A DNA stretch of 64,000 nt. Origin: Clavaria fumosa (lineage: Eukaryota > Basidiomycota > Agaricomycetes > Agaricales > Clavariaceae). The notes below the pieces were generated by a model. It ran no database searches and was not told the DNA's origin. It worked only from the letters and a program-made list of their open reading frames with translations. A program made the translations under genes and the position numbers. The stretch spans positions 3,038,001-3,102,000 of the forward strand of contig OX637802.1 of the NCBI GenBank assembly GCA_951802425.1, given 5' to 3'. This document shows positions 46,354-56,809 of this stretch, piece by piece; position 1 is the stretch's first letter, and every line of letters starts with the position of its first letter.

Positions 46354-49300
46354 CTAAGATTGCGCTTTCTGAGCAATCTCAAAGTCGCGTATGGCATCCT
46401 GCGCATCCTTGAGGTTTTTGGCAGGTTCCCAGGTATCGTCTTCCGGAGGGTAACCCATCCACCATACCAGGTATTGTACTTGTCTTCCGCATTTTCGTTT
46501 TGCGTGGACGAACTCTACTTCGTACTGGGGCTCTCCGTCAATCTCCATGCTTTCGGGATGCTTGGGATGGTTGGGGCCAGGGGTGGATAGGGAGAGGAGT
46601 GACTCATGAAAGACCGGGTGTATTCGCCAATGTCGCGGTAGTTCAAGCTCGTAGGCGGCGGCGCCTCGTTTCGCGACCACTTTGAAGGGTCCAACTCGGC
46701 GTGGCATTAGTTTTTTACGGAGATCCTCCAGTACCAGGTTGCGACTCTCTAGCCAGACTAGGGTCCCTTCTTTCCAATCGGTTGTGTATCCTCCTCATTT
46801 CTCCATGGTCTTGTTGGACTGCTCAACTAGCTTCTTCATTTTTTCCCACATTTCGTAGGCCTTTTCCAGGAAGCTATCAGCGGCTGGGTTGTTGGATTTG
46901 GTGAGGCGAAGGTCGGGGAGGGCGACAGGGTGTCGGGCGTAGTCAAGCAGGAAGGGAGAGATGTCGGAACTTCCGTAGGATCGGTTGTTGAGGGCAAACT
47001 CCGTGATTGGGAGCCAGGAGGCCCAGCTCTCGGGCATCTCACTACAGACATGCTTTAGCAGCGTGAAGACCTCTTGGTTGGCTCTCTCCGTGAGACCATC
47101 GGTCTGGGGGTGGTATGCCGTGCTAGGGTTAGTTTGTACCCCCAGCTGTCCATATACATTCTTGAGGAATTTAGCCATGAAGTTTGACCCTCAGTCACTG
47201 GTGACTTTGGACGGGAGTCCATGGCTCGCGTAGACTCGGCGTAGGAATATTCGTGCCGCTCCTTCGCTTGTTAGGTCCATGCTGATAGGTTCCAGCAGGG
47301 AGGACCTGGTGGCACGGTCGTGGATGACCAGGACTCCATTGTACCCCTCAGAGGAATTTAGCAGACCTACGATGTCCCAGCTGATCTCGTCCCATGGTTG
47401 GAGGGGAGCGGGGAAAGGATGGAGGGCTGGTTTGTTGCCGGTACGGTTGATCTTGTTACGCTGGCAGTGCCAACATCGCTGTAGGCGGGCTCGTATATCG
47501 CTGTCGAGTCCGGGCCAATCGAAATTTCGGCGAACATTCTCGCTGGTTTTCCGGATCCCTGGGTGGCCAGCTGAGGGGGCATCGTGGTGGAGGACTAGGA
47601 CATCCTCAACTAGGTCCGGGGGGACCCAGATCTTGTTCCAGTAGTACTTAACCCCATTATCTTCCTGGATGATGGCCAGTCCATGGGCTACTTGGCTCTG
47701 GGCTTCCTTGATGCGATCTAGGAGACTCAGTTCCGCCATGGATTTGAACAGGACATCGGGGAGTAGGGGGGTAAGGACAGGGGTTGTGGCATCATCGTGG
47801 TCGGGTCGTCGCGACAGCGCATCAGCGGCTGTATTGGTCTTGCCTGGCTGGTGTTTGATCTCGAAGTTATACAGGGCCAGGAGGGCTCTCCAATGGTTTT
47901 GTCGTCCATTGAGAGGGTTGGGTTTGCGGAAGTACAAGCTGCTGAATGAGCCGGTTGAAGGCACCCTTTTCGTCGGGCCCCATTGCCAGTCTTTATTCCC
48001 CATGAGTTGGTGGAGGGGGATGGCGGTCATAGCGAAGTCCAGGATATGTCTCCTAAAGTAATTTAGGAACCCAAGAAACTTCTGGACATCCCTTTTACTC
48101 CGTGGGACAGGCCACTCTCAGATTCCCGCACACAGGCGCTCTGACTTCTCGATATGTCCATGTTGGATATAGTGCCCTAGGAATTCCACCTCACTCTTCT
48201 GAAACTGGCATTTCTCCAGCCTCAGGCAGAGCGAGTTTTCCTTGAGTCTTTGGAGAACGGCACAGGTGAGTCGTTGGTGTGTTTCTAGGTCCGGGGTGTG
48301 GATGAGAATGTCGTCGATATAAATGTGGACGTGGCCAGTGGCTATTTCTTCTCGGAGAATGGCGTTCATGAATCTTTGGAAGCGGGCTGGGGCATTAGTC
48401 AGTCCGAAACCCATGACAGTGTATTCGAATTGGCCTTCGGGGCAGATGAACACTGTCATCCACTCATCTCCTTCACAGATCTTGACGTTGTTAAATCCAC
48501 GCACGACGTCCATCTTGGTAAAGAAGATCTTTCCTTTAAGGGCATCGAGGATGTCGCGTATGAGGGGAAGGGGGTGCGCGTCCTTTTTTGTCACAGCATT
48601 GAGCTCCCGATAGTCGATGATGGGTCGTAGCTTCTCTCCTTCCTGCTTGAAGAAGAGAGGCGAGGCCCAAGGGGAATTCGAAGGTCGTATGCGTCCACTC
48701 TTTAGGTTTTCCTCGATCCAGGATTTCAGTTCAGGGTAGTACGCACGTGGCACCGAGTAGATCTTCAACCATTTGGGAATGGCTCCCTCCTGTAGTTCGA
48801 TCGGGTGGTCTATGGTGCCTCGGGAAGGGGGTAATTTCGCGAATTCTGCTATTGAGAAAACCTTCGGGAATTCTTCGTGGTAGGGGGGTACTGCGGCTTC
48901 GACAAAAGCACCTCATGTGAGCACCGCGCGAGGTTTGGGGAACTCGATTGTCCGTTCGACCCAATCAATCGTAGGGTTGTTTTTTCTCAACCAGTCATCT
49001 CCTAGGTAGAGATGGGGAGGGTGGAACTGTCCGACTAGGAGGGTAATTTTCTGGCGGAAGTCCTGCCCGATGGAAATGATTAGGTCGGCAGTTTTAGTTA
49101 CCATTCCCAAGGTGTTGGAGGTTCCGTCAGCATTGATCGAGTATAGGGGTTGGGGGAGGTCCCGTAACCTTAACCCTAGACTCTGGGCGTATTTTTTGTC
49201 AATAGCGGAGGCTGAGCATCCCGAGTCCACAAGGGCATATCCCAGTTTTCTCCTCCCATTACTGGGGTTCTCCATCGTAATGGGTATTTCCATACAAGGC

Positions 49301-49437
49301 TTTTTGGGGTTAGCCTTGGTTTTCTCTTTCCTCAGGTTCAGTCTGGGGGACGGAGAAGGGGTCACCAGGACCTGTTTATTCACGGTGGGGGCACAAGGGG
49401 GTACATAACTTTTTGCTGGCAAAGAGTCTGAACTCAA
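46354..49437 (-). pseudogene. Pol polyprotein: protease, RT, RNase H, integrase, chromodomain
   Basis: One reading frame of about 1,027 codons interrupted only by TGA at 48913-48915, 48118-48120, 47191-47193 and 46795-46797. Domains in order: protease (LVDSGCSASAIDK, about 49,220), RT (RPSNSPWASPLFF, YRELNAVTKKDAHPLP, FTKMDVVRGFNN, HIYIDDILIHT), and RNase H (WRALLALYNFEIKHQPGKTN). The integrase has the zinc region HHDAPSAGHPGIRKT ... CWHCQRNK and the core SWDIVGLL, then TSD, a stop and GSNF, then YHPQTDGLTERANQEV. Last is a chromodomain (YLVWWMGYPPEDDTWEP). The protease frame is -1 relative to the end of gag, so the element probably uses programmed frameshifting. The stop after TSD replaces an Arg conserved in this integrase motif, fitting CGA to TGA mutation. 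Confidence 0.9.
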
Positions 49438-49858
49438 TCTTCGCCATTTGCAAAATCCGCAATTTCCTTTTCTCTGAGCATGACCAGGTCTTTCAACCTT
49501 GCGATCTCTGCCTGTGCTTCTTCCAGTTCGTCACCGGATGCGGTCGCGGGTGTCGTAGTGGTTGGGGCGATCGGGGCAGGGAGGGAAATAACTCCTCGGA
49601 CCTGCTGGGTGCGACGCATGGGCGGGAGCGGGCAGTTCTTCAAGATATGGCCGAAGCCACGACAGTTGTAACACTGTACTTCGGCCGGCTTGGGTCGCGA
49701 GTGGTCGACAATCATCGCATCGGGGTGGGGAGTAGTCACGGGTACGGCAGGGGCGCGGGTCTGGGAGGTCGCGGGGCGTCTGGGCGGAACTGGGGTGTGA
49801 GCTTTGCGCAAGGATTTGAACTCTTGCCACAGGTCGTCCATCCTGATGGCTTTGTTCC
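49434..49858 (-). pseudogene. Gag C-terminal part with CCHC zinc knuckle
   Basis: Encodes NKAIRMDDLWQEFKSLRK, then the zinc knuckle CYNCRGFGHILKNCP and a short coiled coil (LEEAQAEIARLKDLVMLREK), ending with a stop that overlaps the start of the pol frame. It is the 3' part of the gag gene separated from 50,871-51,934 by the foldback-like insertion. Confidence 0.85.
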
Positions 49859-50225
49859 AGAACTTTACACTCAGCCACACATTCCAAAGGACTCCGAAGG
49901 AGTCCTAAGGAGTCCTAAGGAGTCCACAGTACTCCTGAAGACTCCTATGTTCTCCTGAAGACTCCTGCTACATTCCTTAGGACTCCTGCTACACTCCTTA
50001 GGACTCATTATTATTATTTTGTTTAAGACTCCTAGGGCTCTGAAGTAGTCCTTAGGACTCCTAGGACTCCTTAGGACTCCTTAGGACTCCTTAGTACTCC
50101 TTAGTACTCCTTAGTACTCCTTAGTACTCCTTAGTACTCCTTAAGACTCCTTAGGAGTCCTTAGGAGTCCTTAGGACTCCTTAGGACTCCTTAGTACTCC
50201 TTAGTACTCCTTAGGACTAAGAAAA

Positions 50226-50301
50226 GTGGCAACAGCAGGGATTGAACTCAAGACCTGTCAGACTCATGACAGGTGCATTAACCACTGAGTTATATGGTCT
50301 G
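50226..50301 (-). other. tRNA-like segment, left copy, in the foldback element
   Basis: On the minus strand an A box TAACTCAGTGG (complement of 50282-50292) and a B box AGTTCAATCCC (complement of 50238-50248) are spaced as in a tRNA gene, with a CCTGTCA/TGACAGG stem between them. A proper T-arm and acceptor stem are lacking. Probably a tRNA-derived, SINE-like fragment. Confidence 0.5.
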
Positions 50302-50394
50302 ATCCAATAGGAAGTTGGGTATTGGTTAAGGGAGAAAGCACCAAGTCACTAAACTTGGGTACTTAACCAACACCAACTTCTTATTGGATCAGAC

Positions 50395-50470
50395 CAGATG
50401 GCTCAGTGGTTAATGCACCTGTCACGAGTCTGACAGGTCTTGAGTTCAATCCCTGCTGTTGCCACTTTTC
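50395..50470 (+). other. tRNA-like segment, right copy, in the foldback element
   Basis: Mirror copy of the left segment. The A box TGGCTCAGTGG at 50399-50409 fits the consensus perfectly, and the B box AGTTCAATCCC is at 50443-50453. The two copies point away from each other around a loop of about 95 bp. Confidence 0.5.
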
Positions 50471-50870
50471 TGACTCCTAAGGAGTCCTAAGGAGTCATAA
50501 GGAGTCCTAAAGAGTCCTAAGGACTAATTCAGATCTCTTATGACTCCTGAGTCTTTAGTCCTAGTCAGGACTCCTAAGGAGTCCTAGGAGTCCTAAGGAC
50601 TTCTTAGGAGCCCTCCGAACGGAGGCCTCCGACCAGAGTCCTTAGGACTCCTGCATGGGTAAGGACTCCTAGGATGTCCTAGGACATCCTAGTTCAGTTA
50701 AAAGAAAGTTTGGCAGGGGAAAGCACTCAGGAGTCCTGATAAACTCCTAAGGAGTCCTGATAAACTCCTAAGGAGTCCTGATTACTCCCAATACACTCCT
50801 TACTAGTCCTGATTGACTCCTTCGGACTCCTTCGGAATGTGTGGCTCCGTGTAAAGTCCTCCTTTGTTCC

Positions 50871-51934
50871 TCCAGCCAGCATAGGTCATGGGGAGTTCGT
50901 CGCTATTGTAGATCTTCTCAACCAGGGGCTGGTTGAGACCATTCTTGAGGTACTCAATGAGTACCAACTCGTGGTGGGCGATGGAGAGGTGTGCCTGGCG
51001 GTAGAGACGGTCGAAGTCGGTAAAGAACTCACGGGCGGTCTTTCCGCTTTGCCGGAGTTTCTGGAGGTTGGCGAGAGCTCTCGTTTCCTCGGTCGTGTCG
51101 AGGAACTCGTCATCTAGGTCTTGGATGAAGTTAGTCCAGGTACCTGTGGTATCCCTTTCTATGATGCGGTCTACACGGGCATTAGCCCATAGTTCTGTGT
51201 ACCCCAGACACATCTTGTTGAGTACGAAATAGATTTTCTTTTCGTTAGACTCGAAGCATTCCGGCTCACAGGCAAAGAGGAGGGTGAATTGGCGTTTGAA
51301 GGTGCGGTAGGTTGCCTGAGTCCCGTCGAAGTCTCTGACGGTAAGGCCACTACTCGCTGTTGCTGTCGAGGTCATACGGTTCGATTGATGAGATGGAGCT
51401 GGGGCTTGGGGATTGGACATCTTCGGGGTTAATGAGCGGGTTGACAGGCTCGGGCTGTGGTAAGTTGATCGTGGCTCGGTATCGGGCGGCAAGTTCTCTG
51501 GCAGCGAGGAGATCGGGGATATTCGTTGGGGTGACTGTGGTGGTTGGAACGTCAATGGGGATCCTGGAGCGTCGAATAGGAACGGGGGGATAGGGGACGT
51601 TGGCGCGAGGTTTCCAGTCCACAATGGATCTGGTAGCGGTGTCGATAAGGTATTCTGTTTGGTATCCAACAGCCGAGATGAATCGCTCCGAGGGATGTGT
51701 CTGCATGCATTTGTTGGCGAAAGTGCGGGTGGGGGGTACGGGCGAGGGGGCGCGCGAAGGTGCGAGGGCTTCGGTGGAAGCGGGGGTCGGGATATTTTTG
51801 ATGTTGTCAATGTTGAGGCCTTCTAGGTCCTCAGCAATGTCTTCTTCCCCAGAGGGCAAAGAGTTGTTCGTATAGGAGTTGTGGGAAGTCTCCGACGGTG
51901 TAGTCCTCGAAGAGGCGCTGCACTCTGAGGGCAT
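50871..51934 (-). pseudogene. Gag N-terminal part, two overlapping frames
   Basis: An upstream frame (51,350-51,934, 194 codons) encodes an acidic, Pro-rich protein with ISAVGYQTEYLIDTATRSIV. A second frame (to 51,810) overlaps it by about 460 bp and carries the capsid region: SGLTVRDFDGTQATYRTFKR, WTNFIQDLDDEFLDTTEETR, AREFFTDFDRLYRQAHLSIA and ELVLIEYLKNGL. The second frame is interrupted at its 3' end by the foldback element (WRNKGG joins element sequence). The capsid frame may begin near 51,425 (MSNPQAPAPS). How both frames are expressed is unknown; overlap with frameshifting or leaky scanning is possible. Confidence 0.75.
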
Positions 51935-52262
51935 GGGAGGTAAGTAGGCCGGTTGGTATGAACTGGCGCTCAGTTCCTCGGTAGACCACTGAATGTGGGT
52001 AGTGGTTGTATTCAGGGGTGTTGGGGTGGGTGATTGCAGTTGGGGTGCATATGTCGATATATCATAGTTGGAGACGCCTCCAAGTTTCTCTGTTTTCAGT
52101 CAATCCAGCTGGGGCTGGCAGATGCTGTGCGTATTGCCGTTGGCGGTATTCGCAGTCGACGGGGTCATTCGTTCATGTGATGTAGGGCATGTATGAAGCC
52201 AGTGTGAAGTAAAGAGCAACCAGGTCCCTGACAGGAGGTGGTGGTGGTCAGACTTGTTATTA

Positions 52263-52830
52263 TGTTACGGCTTACTGCTGAGTCAGTCCTGGGCAGGCTA
52301 GCTGGGCAGGATGGGAGCAGAGAGGGTAAATTGCGAGAATAACAAGTCTAGGGAATACAGGACACGTATCTACCTGTATATATACTGGATCATGGCGATA
52401 AGGTAACTATGTGGGTACAAGGGACGAAGGGAAGGACGGTGACGGTAGGGAAGAGGGGGTGTGTCAAGGGAGCGATCACGTGGTCGCGGGGGCAGGGTTG
52501 GCGGGGCGATGGGATATTAATGGGGAGTATAAGGGCGCTAGGGGGACGGGATAATGGTAGCGAGGGGAGGAAACAAAGAAGGAACCGGATTAGGCTTAAT
52601 GCTGATGGAGTCAAGGCAACAGGTGTCGGACGGTGACAGGATGATGGCATCCCGCACAGACGTCCCATCACGAATATGGGCTGTCCTCTCGGTAAGGGTC
52701 ACATGACTGGGCGCTTGTGAGTCACATGGTCGTTAATGGTTTATGGGCGTTAGTTCCAGCTCGCGGGTGTCCAGAGGAGGTTGCTGGGCGCTAAAGGTCG
52801 CGGAGCGTCACGTGATAGCGTACCGTAACA
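52263..52830 (-). repeat. 5' LTR of the gypsy element
   Basis: 568 bp, TGTTACGG to CCGTAACA. On the element strand it precedes the gag gene by about 330 bp. A TGG-type primer-binding site is not evident right after it, so the priming mode is open. Confidence 0.88.
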
Positions 52831-53243
52831 GTTCCCCACACAGTCCGGTGGTCGTCCCGATCCCTCGTCCCCGCCACCGGTGCCTCACCCGTCTCCACCT
52901 CCGCAATCGCCACCCTGTCTGCATGTAGCGCCACAGCGTCCGTCGTCACCAGGCTGGTTGCCGCAGTCGCTGTTGTTTCTGTCCAAGATCCAGGTTATTA
53001 TGAGAGTTGAGCTTGATAGCTCTGCAAATGCTCACCTAGGAAGGTAACTAGCACTGATGTGCCAGATCACTCTCTGTTGATGATTCACCTAGAGTAAACA
53101 TACTGAATCTGCCTGCTCTAATGCATGGGTAAAATGCATGGGTGGCTATGCATATACAGAATGGAGTATTTCTCGACCATCGAGGGCCAAATTCTTGTCT
53201 TCAAAATATATAATATTGTTGCCAGAGTGTATCATGGTATGGA

Positions 53244-54538
53244 CTACTCTGCAGAAACAAGCCACATTCCCACATTCTCCCTGGTCCTGCCTGCCTTCAT
53301 TGCATGTACTTGACGCTGGACCTTCCTCGCATTATGCATCCATAATGACAAGACCATGTCGGCAATGTCGGCGGCCTCCGAGTCTGCTGTGCTGCTTGCT
53401 TGCTGACCACTGTCCTTCGCCCGCTTGGCAGCCCGTGCATCGCGATCAATTATCTGCTGGGAACGTCTCCCACCCTGACCATCACCTGAAGGACTACCAC
53501 CCCCGCTATCCCCATTCTCGTCGCCATTGTCATCTCCATCGTTGTAGTAAATGTGCCTCGTGTGTGTTCGGGCAAAGTCCATAAATGTAGGCACTCCCCA
53601 TGTGTTGAGGGCGGCACAACCATATGCGACGTCGAAGATCAGAGGCGGTGGCCAATCATCACTGTCCGATCGTCTTGCATCTGAGTTGTGAGGAGCCACA
53701 AGTGCGGTGATTGGATCACGGTTAACGAAGTGCTGAAACGTGAGGCGACTGTCGGCAACTGATGGTTGCATGATGAAACCCAGATTAGCGGCATTGGGTT
53801 GCATGACGAGGTCAACGTCGTTGACAGTCATCGCGAAATTGGGGGTCTACAAATTAATACAACAATATGGAGAGAATTGGGTTCAATAACTGACTTGCAA
53901 AAATGCGGCCTCAGAGGCCCCAAAGGGACCGTGCAGCTGTAAGGCAAGTAGGATCCCGTTACGTGTATCATTGATGCTTTCCAAGGGTGGGTCCAAAACT
54001 TCGTGCCTATGACTGGCAAGATTAATGATGTACTGGGCTTGAAATGAGGACTCGGAATGATTCCGGAGATATTCAGAACGCACCTCGTGCCCCTTTGCGT
54101 GAGGAACGACATGACATGCCTGAACGTACGGTGTACCAGTCATCACACAGGTTCCGTCGCGAGCAGCCACCCTCTTTCCGAAGTCGCCCCGGCTGCTGGA
54201 CACATGGGATGCATCTGAAGTTCTCTCGTCCATCAAATCAGGGTCAAGTAAGAACGACTCTAACATTGAAGGTGAACGAGGAGTCCTTGGACGTCGAAAT
54301 ACGACTCGCCTTGTGAGACATAGTGATAAATACCAGGCTGTATGTTGGCTTGATAATAGTCGACCTCTGGGCCACCAGGTACAGAGATGTAGCCTTCGCC
54401 TCCATAGATTGTAAACCCGACATAACGCAACCAGGTAAGAGGATGTACTGAGAAGGACTGACATGCGTCGACAGGAATGGATAGCGCAGGCTGGTATGTA
54501 TCATCGAATCGCATCCAGAGCTCAACGTTTGCGGCCAT
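53244..54538 (-). CDS. HNH-domain protein of the Agaricomycete type
   Basis: Starts at MAANVELWMRFDDTYQPALS and has at least two introns. The middle exon carries the HNH-like signature RVAARDGTCVMTG ... ACHVVPHAKGHEV, followed by NLASHRHEVLDPPLESINDT and RNGILLALQLHGPFG. The last exon begins FAMTVNDVDLVMQ and includes AYGCAALNTWGVPTFMDFA, an Asp/Gly-rich low-complexity linker and a basic tail ending at 53244. The pattern resembles HNH_2-type putative nucleases found in large families in mushrooms. Function is unknown; DNA cleavage is assumed from the HNH fold only. An earlier ATG at 54604 in the same frame exists. The gene lies between two transposon-rich areas and looks intact. Confidence 0.7.
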
Positions 54539-54604
54539 GATAGATGTTGGTGTTGGAATGGCGCGGCAGGTTTTGAGCTGGCCCACGTCTCCCCCACTCC
54601 ACAA

Positions 54605-55184
54605 TCACGTGAAATCTCCTTTTTTTAAGGCATAAGGCCGCAGTACGCGGCAGGGCCTGCTAACTGTAAAGGATCTATTTACAACTGTTTATGATTACTG
54701 GCCACGAAATAATTACAATTATATATATACTGTATCTGTGTGGCATAAAATCACACACAAATTATAGTTCATTCAGTTCTTCAGCAATCTAAGGGATTTA
54801 AATGTGTAACAATCTATACACAAAGTGGTTTAAAATAATGTACTTCCTATACCAACAAAAATACCACACCAAGAAACATTTTGAAGTAAAGTGTTTAAGA
54901 ATAGTAGATAGGAGTGGTAATAGTGTAAGAATCAGTGTGGGATACCAATGATGATTGACTAAGTTGCTCAAATCCATCAAAGAAATTGTCAATACATAGA
55001 TTTTGAGACAAGATGGTGTTGTGGAAAATGGGCTGGGGCAATGAGTAGTGAACAGATATCTCATTTGGCTGAGCTCTGCAAACGAGTGGGGACCTAATGT
55101 CCATAGTATACCTACTATAAGTGAAGACAAACCTGAAACTATAGCTAGATGTGTCAAACAAGTAACTAAGGTAATAGCACAGCT
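54605..55184. repeat. AT-rich repeat, left part (right part after 56023)
   Basis: Non-coding. The block at about 54,845-54,935 (TTTTGAAGTAAAGTGTTTAA and following) resembles 56,495-56,590 in the same orientation. CAGGGC/CCTGCTAACT words occur near 54,651 and, inverted, near 56,628-56,690, which suggests an old transposon with decayed ends. The element is interrupted by the solo LTR at 55185-56023. Confidence 0.45.
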
Positions 55185-56023
55185 TGTCAGCGACCGGCCA
55201 CCAGCTCAACTGGGGTTGCGGTGCGACTCAGTCTCAGGTGCTCGGAGTCGAATTCAGGGGTAACGAAATCTATAGGCAACTACAAGGAGTCTATTCTACA
55301 GACAGGAGCTGGTCGGGTATAGACCAGGTCGAAGACAAGGGAGCTAAGACAACTGAACGACCGACTACTTATACTAATGGGCCTTATCTCCTTATCATGG
55401 TCCATGCGGTACAACACTGCTTCTATGTCACAAGGCACGGGAACATGTGCCCAAGAAGCGTGGTTGCTGACTGTCTGCAGCGCGCACAGACCAGGGTGCC
55501 TTCCTAGTGTGGTCTTTCATCAGTCACAGAAGCTCTCTGTGGGAATTCCCTCGTTATTGTCACTGCCTGTGATTCGGACTTCATGGAAGTCGGTCCGGTC
55601 ACGTGTAGTCATAAGTGCTGGTCCAGCGCTTATGGTAGTTGCTTTTTTGGGTGTGCCTAACACTTGGGCTTCTCGGACCAGGTGCCATACCTAGCCGGGC
55701 CTCGGCACGATTAAGGACAAGTTAAGTCCAATAGGTACACGAGTGTTCTATGGTCCGTGCGAGCCATTAGTCACGTGGCTTGATGTTCCACGTGGGCGAG
55801 CTAAGCTCAAGCCTTGCTTTTACTAAGCACCAATTATGCTTAAGTAATACCGGTGCTAATATGGGCGCTTAGAGTCATATTAGCGCGGACCTATTACTAA
55901 GCGGATGTGCGCTAGACGGGCGCTTAATCCAGTAGGCGCTCAAAGCGAGCGCTTAGGTAGTGGGCGCTAAATACCAGGCGCTTCACAGTGGTAATTATGT
56001 AAGGAAATTCGATTATCCTTACA
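55185..56023. mobile_element. Solo LTR (family B), TSD CAGCT
   Basis: The 839-bp segment starts TGTCAGCGACC and ends TATCCTTACA. It is flanked by CAGCT at 55180-55184 and 56024-56028. It has no coding region. The last 200 bp hold many GCGCTTA/GGCGCT words (about 55,865-55,985). A weak A-box-like word (CAGCTCAACTGG) at about 55,202 is probably fortuitous. Unrelated by eye to the other LTRs in the window. Confidence 0.8.
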
Positions 56024-56735
56024 CAGCTAACTATGAAACAGAACAACGAGTTTGAGCTTGCACAGCAGCTCCAAACTCCAACAGATGGATGTGGATGCAG
56101 ATAATGGAACATTCTGGTTTTCACCCACATGGGCAGCAGGGAGCACAGAGTGAATATTACTCACACACAAATGCACACAAGTACCTTCAATACAAAAATT
56201 ATAACAGAATGAGAGACAAAAGGCAAAGCTCAAATTTAAAGAGACATACAAGAAATAGTGAACCTTTATAGTTGGTAATAATGCTATAACTGACAAATGG
56301 GTTTGAGACCAGACCCCCAAGATGGATAGATTGAGATAGATTTAACCAGCAATGAAGTAAAGAAACAGAACATTCAGCAAGCAAAAGCAAGTGCCAGGAT
56401 GGTGAACAAAGAAAGAGGTAATGTGAAGAGCCTATAGTCAGAAAAATGTATGTACAAAGTGTTGTAAAGTGATGTTCTAAGGAGTAGACTCAGGAGTGAG
56501 AATGGGTTTCAAAACACCATGACACCAACAACTGTTTTGAAGTAATGTGTTTTAAGTATAGTGGCAGTAGTTAGAGTAGTATAAGAAGTAGTAAGTTCAC
56601 ATGGTCACGCGGGGCTTGCAACGCCCTGCCAAAATATGAAAACAGTGATTTGCGGACTCCGTTTGTAAGACCTGCTAAACAAGTTAGCAGGAATGTACAT
56701 TATGTAATCACACGTGACATAGTGCATTTGAACCG
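56024..56735. repeat. AT-rich repeat, right part
   Basis: Continuation of the repeat left of the solo LTR. Contains the second copy of the TTTTGAAGTAA-type block and ends with CG-rich words near 56,605-56,630. No gene is seen. Confidence 0.4.
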
Positions 56736-56809
56736 TGTCCTTCCTCTTCCACTGCTACACTCTCCACCCTGAAACCCCGTCTCCTTCGCCGCCACTGCGG
56801 ACGTCGCCA

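Larger units (their letters stand above)
49859..50861. mobile_element. Foldback-like non-coding DNA element, 9-bp TSD CTTTGTTCC
   Basis: The 1,003-bp insert is flanked by CTTTGTTCC (49850-49858 and 50862-50870). Its ends are inverted repeats: CTTTACACTCAGCCACACAT at 49863 onward faces the complement of a near-identical sequence ending at about 50,859. The arms consist of dozens of copies of short words such as AGGACTCCTT and AAGGAGTCCT. The middle (50,226-50,470) is a large inverted repeat containing two tRNA-like segments. A 9-bp duplication and tandem-repeat arms resemble foldback elements, which are related to Mutator-like transposons. No transposase is encoded. Confidence 0.8.
45755..52830 (-). 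mobile_element. Full-length Ty3/gypsy chromovirus-type retrotransposon, TSD GTTCC
   Basis: LTRs at 45755-46342 (588 bp) and 52263-52830 (568 bp) start TGTTA and end GTAACA. They differ by a 20-bp indel and about 18 substitutions. GTTCC flanks the whole element (45750-45754 and 52831-52835). On the minus strand the order is 5' LTR, gag, zinc knuckle, protease, reverse transcriptase, RNase H, integrase, chromodomain, polypurine tract, 3' LTR. Gag carries a 1-kb insertion (49859-50861), and the pol frame carries four TGA stops. It is inserted in the antisense Cys-rich ORF of an older element. Confidence 0.92.
44882..52995 (-). pseudogene. Cys-rich antisense ORF, split by a gypsy insertion
   Basis: Minus-strand coding pieces occur at 44,882-45,127 (C-terminal, VSGREALERVLEMMERGADQ), about 45,340-45,460 (CEECARKQCACYG ... 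ACQWCRTYKVSC) and 45,476-45,754, and continue beyond the inserted gypsy at about 52,836-52,995 in the same frame (GTRDRDDHRTVWGT). Removing the insert and one TSD copy leaves the reading frame continuous across the junction. The C-x2-C-x3-C-x-C plus C-x2-C-x5-C pattern and the flanking charged helices match the type of ORF at 39,831-40,735. An in-frame TAA lies near 45,680, so the copy is probably dead or spliced around it. It lies antisense to the Gag-protease element to its left, in the position where pol and the 3' LTR would be expected. Confidence 0.55.

Noticed and set aside
48298..48630. Plus-strand frame of 110 codons within the gypsy RT
   Set aside because: Antisense shadow of the conserved reverse transcriptase domain.
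49413..49958. 181-codon plus-strand frame over the gag/foldback junction
   Set aside because: It overlaps the gag zinc-knuckle coding region in antisense and crosses the insertion boundary.
50226..50470. Functional tRNA genes
   Set aside because: A and B boxes are present but the T-arm, acceptor stem and anticodon loop do not fold properly; more likely SINE-like fragments.
54651..56628. hAT transposon bounded by CAGGGC ends around the solo LTR
   Set aside because: The outer flanks show no 8-bp duplication and the inverted ends match over only a few bases.
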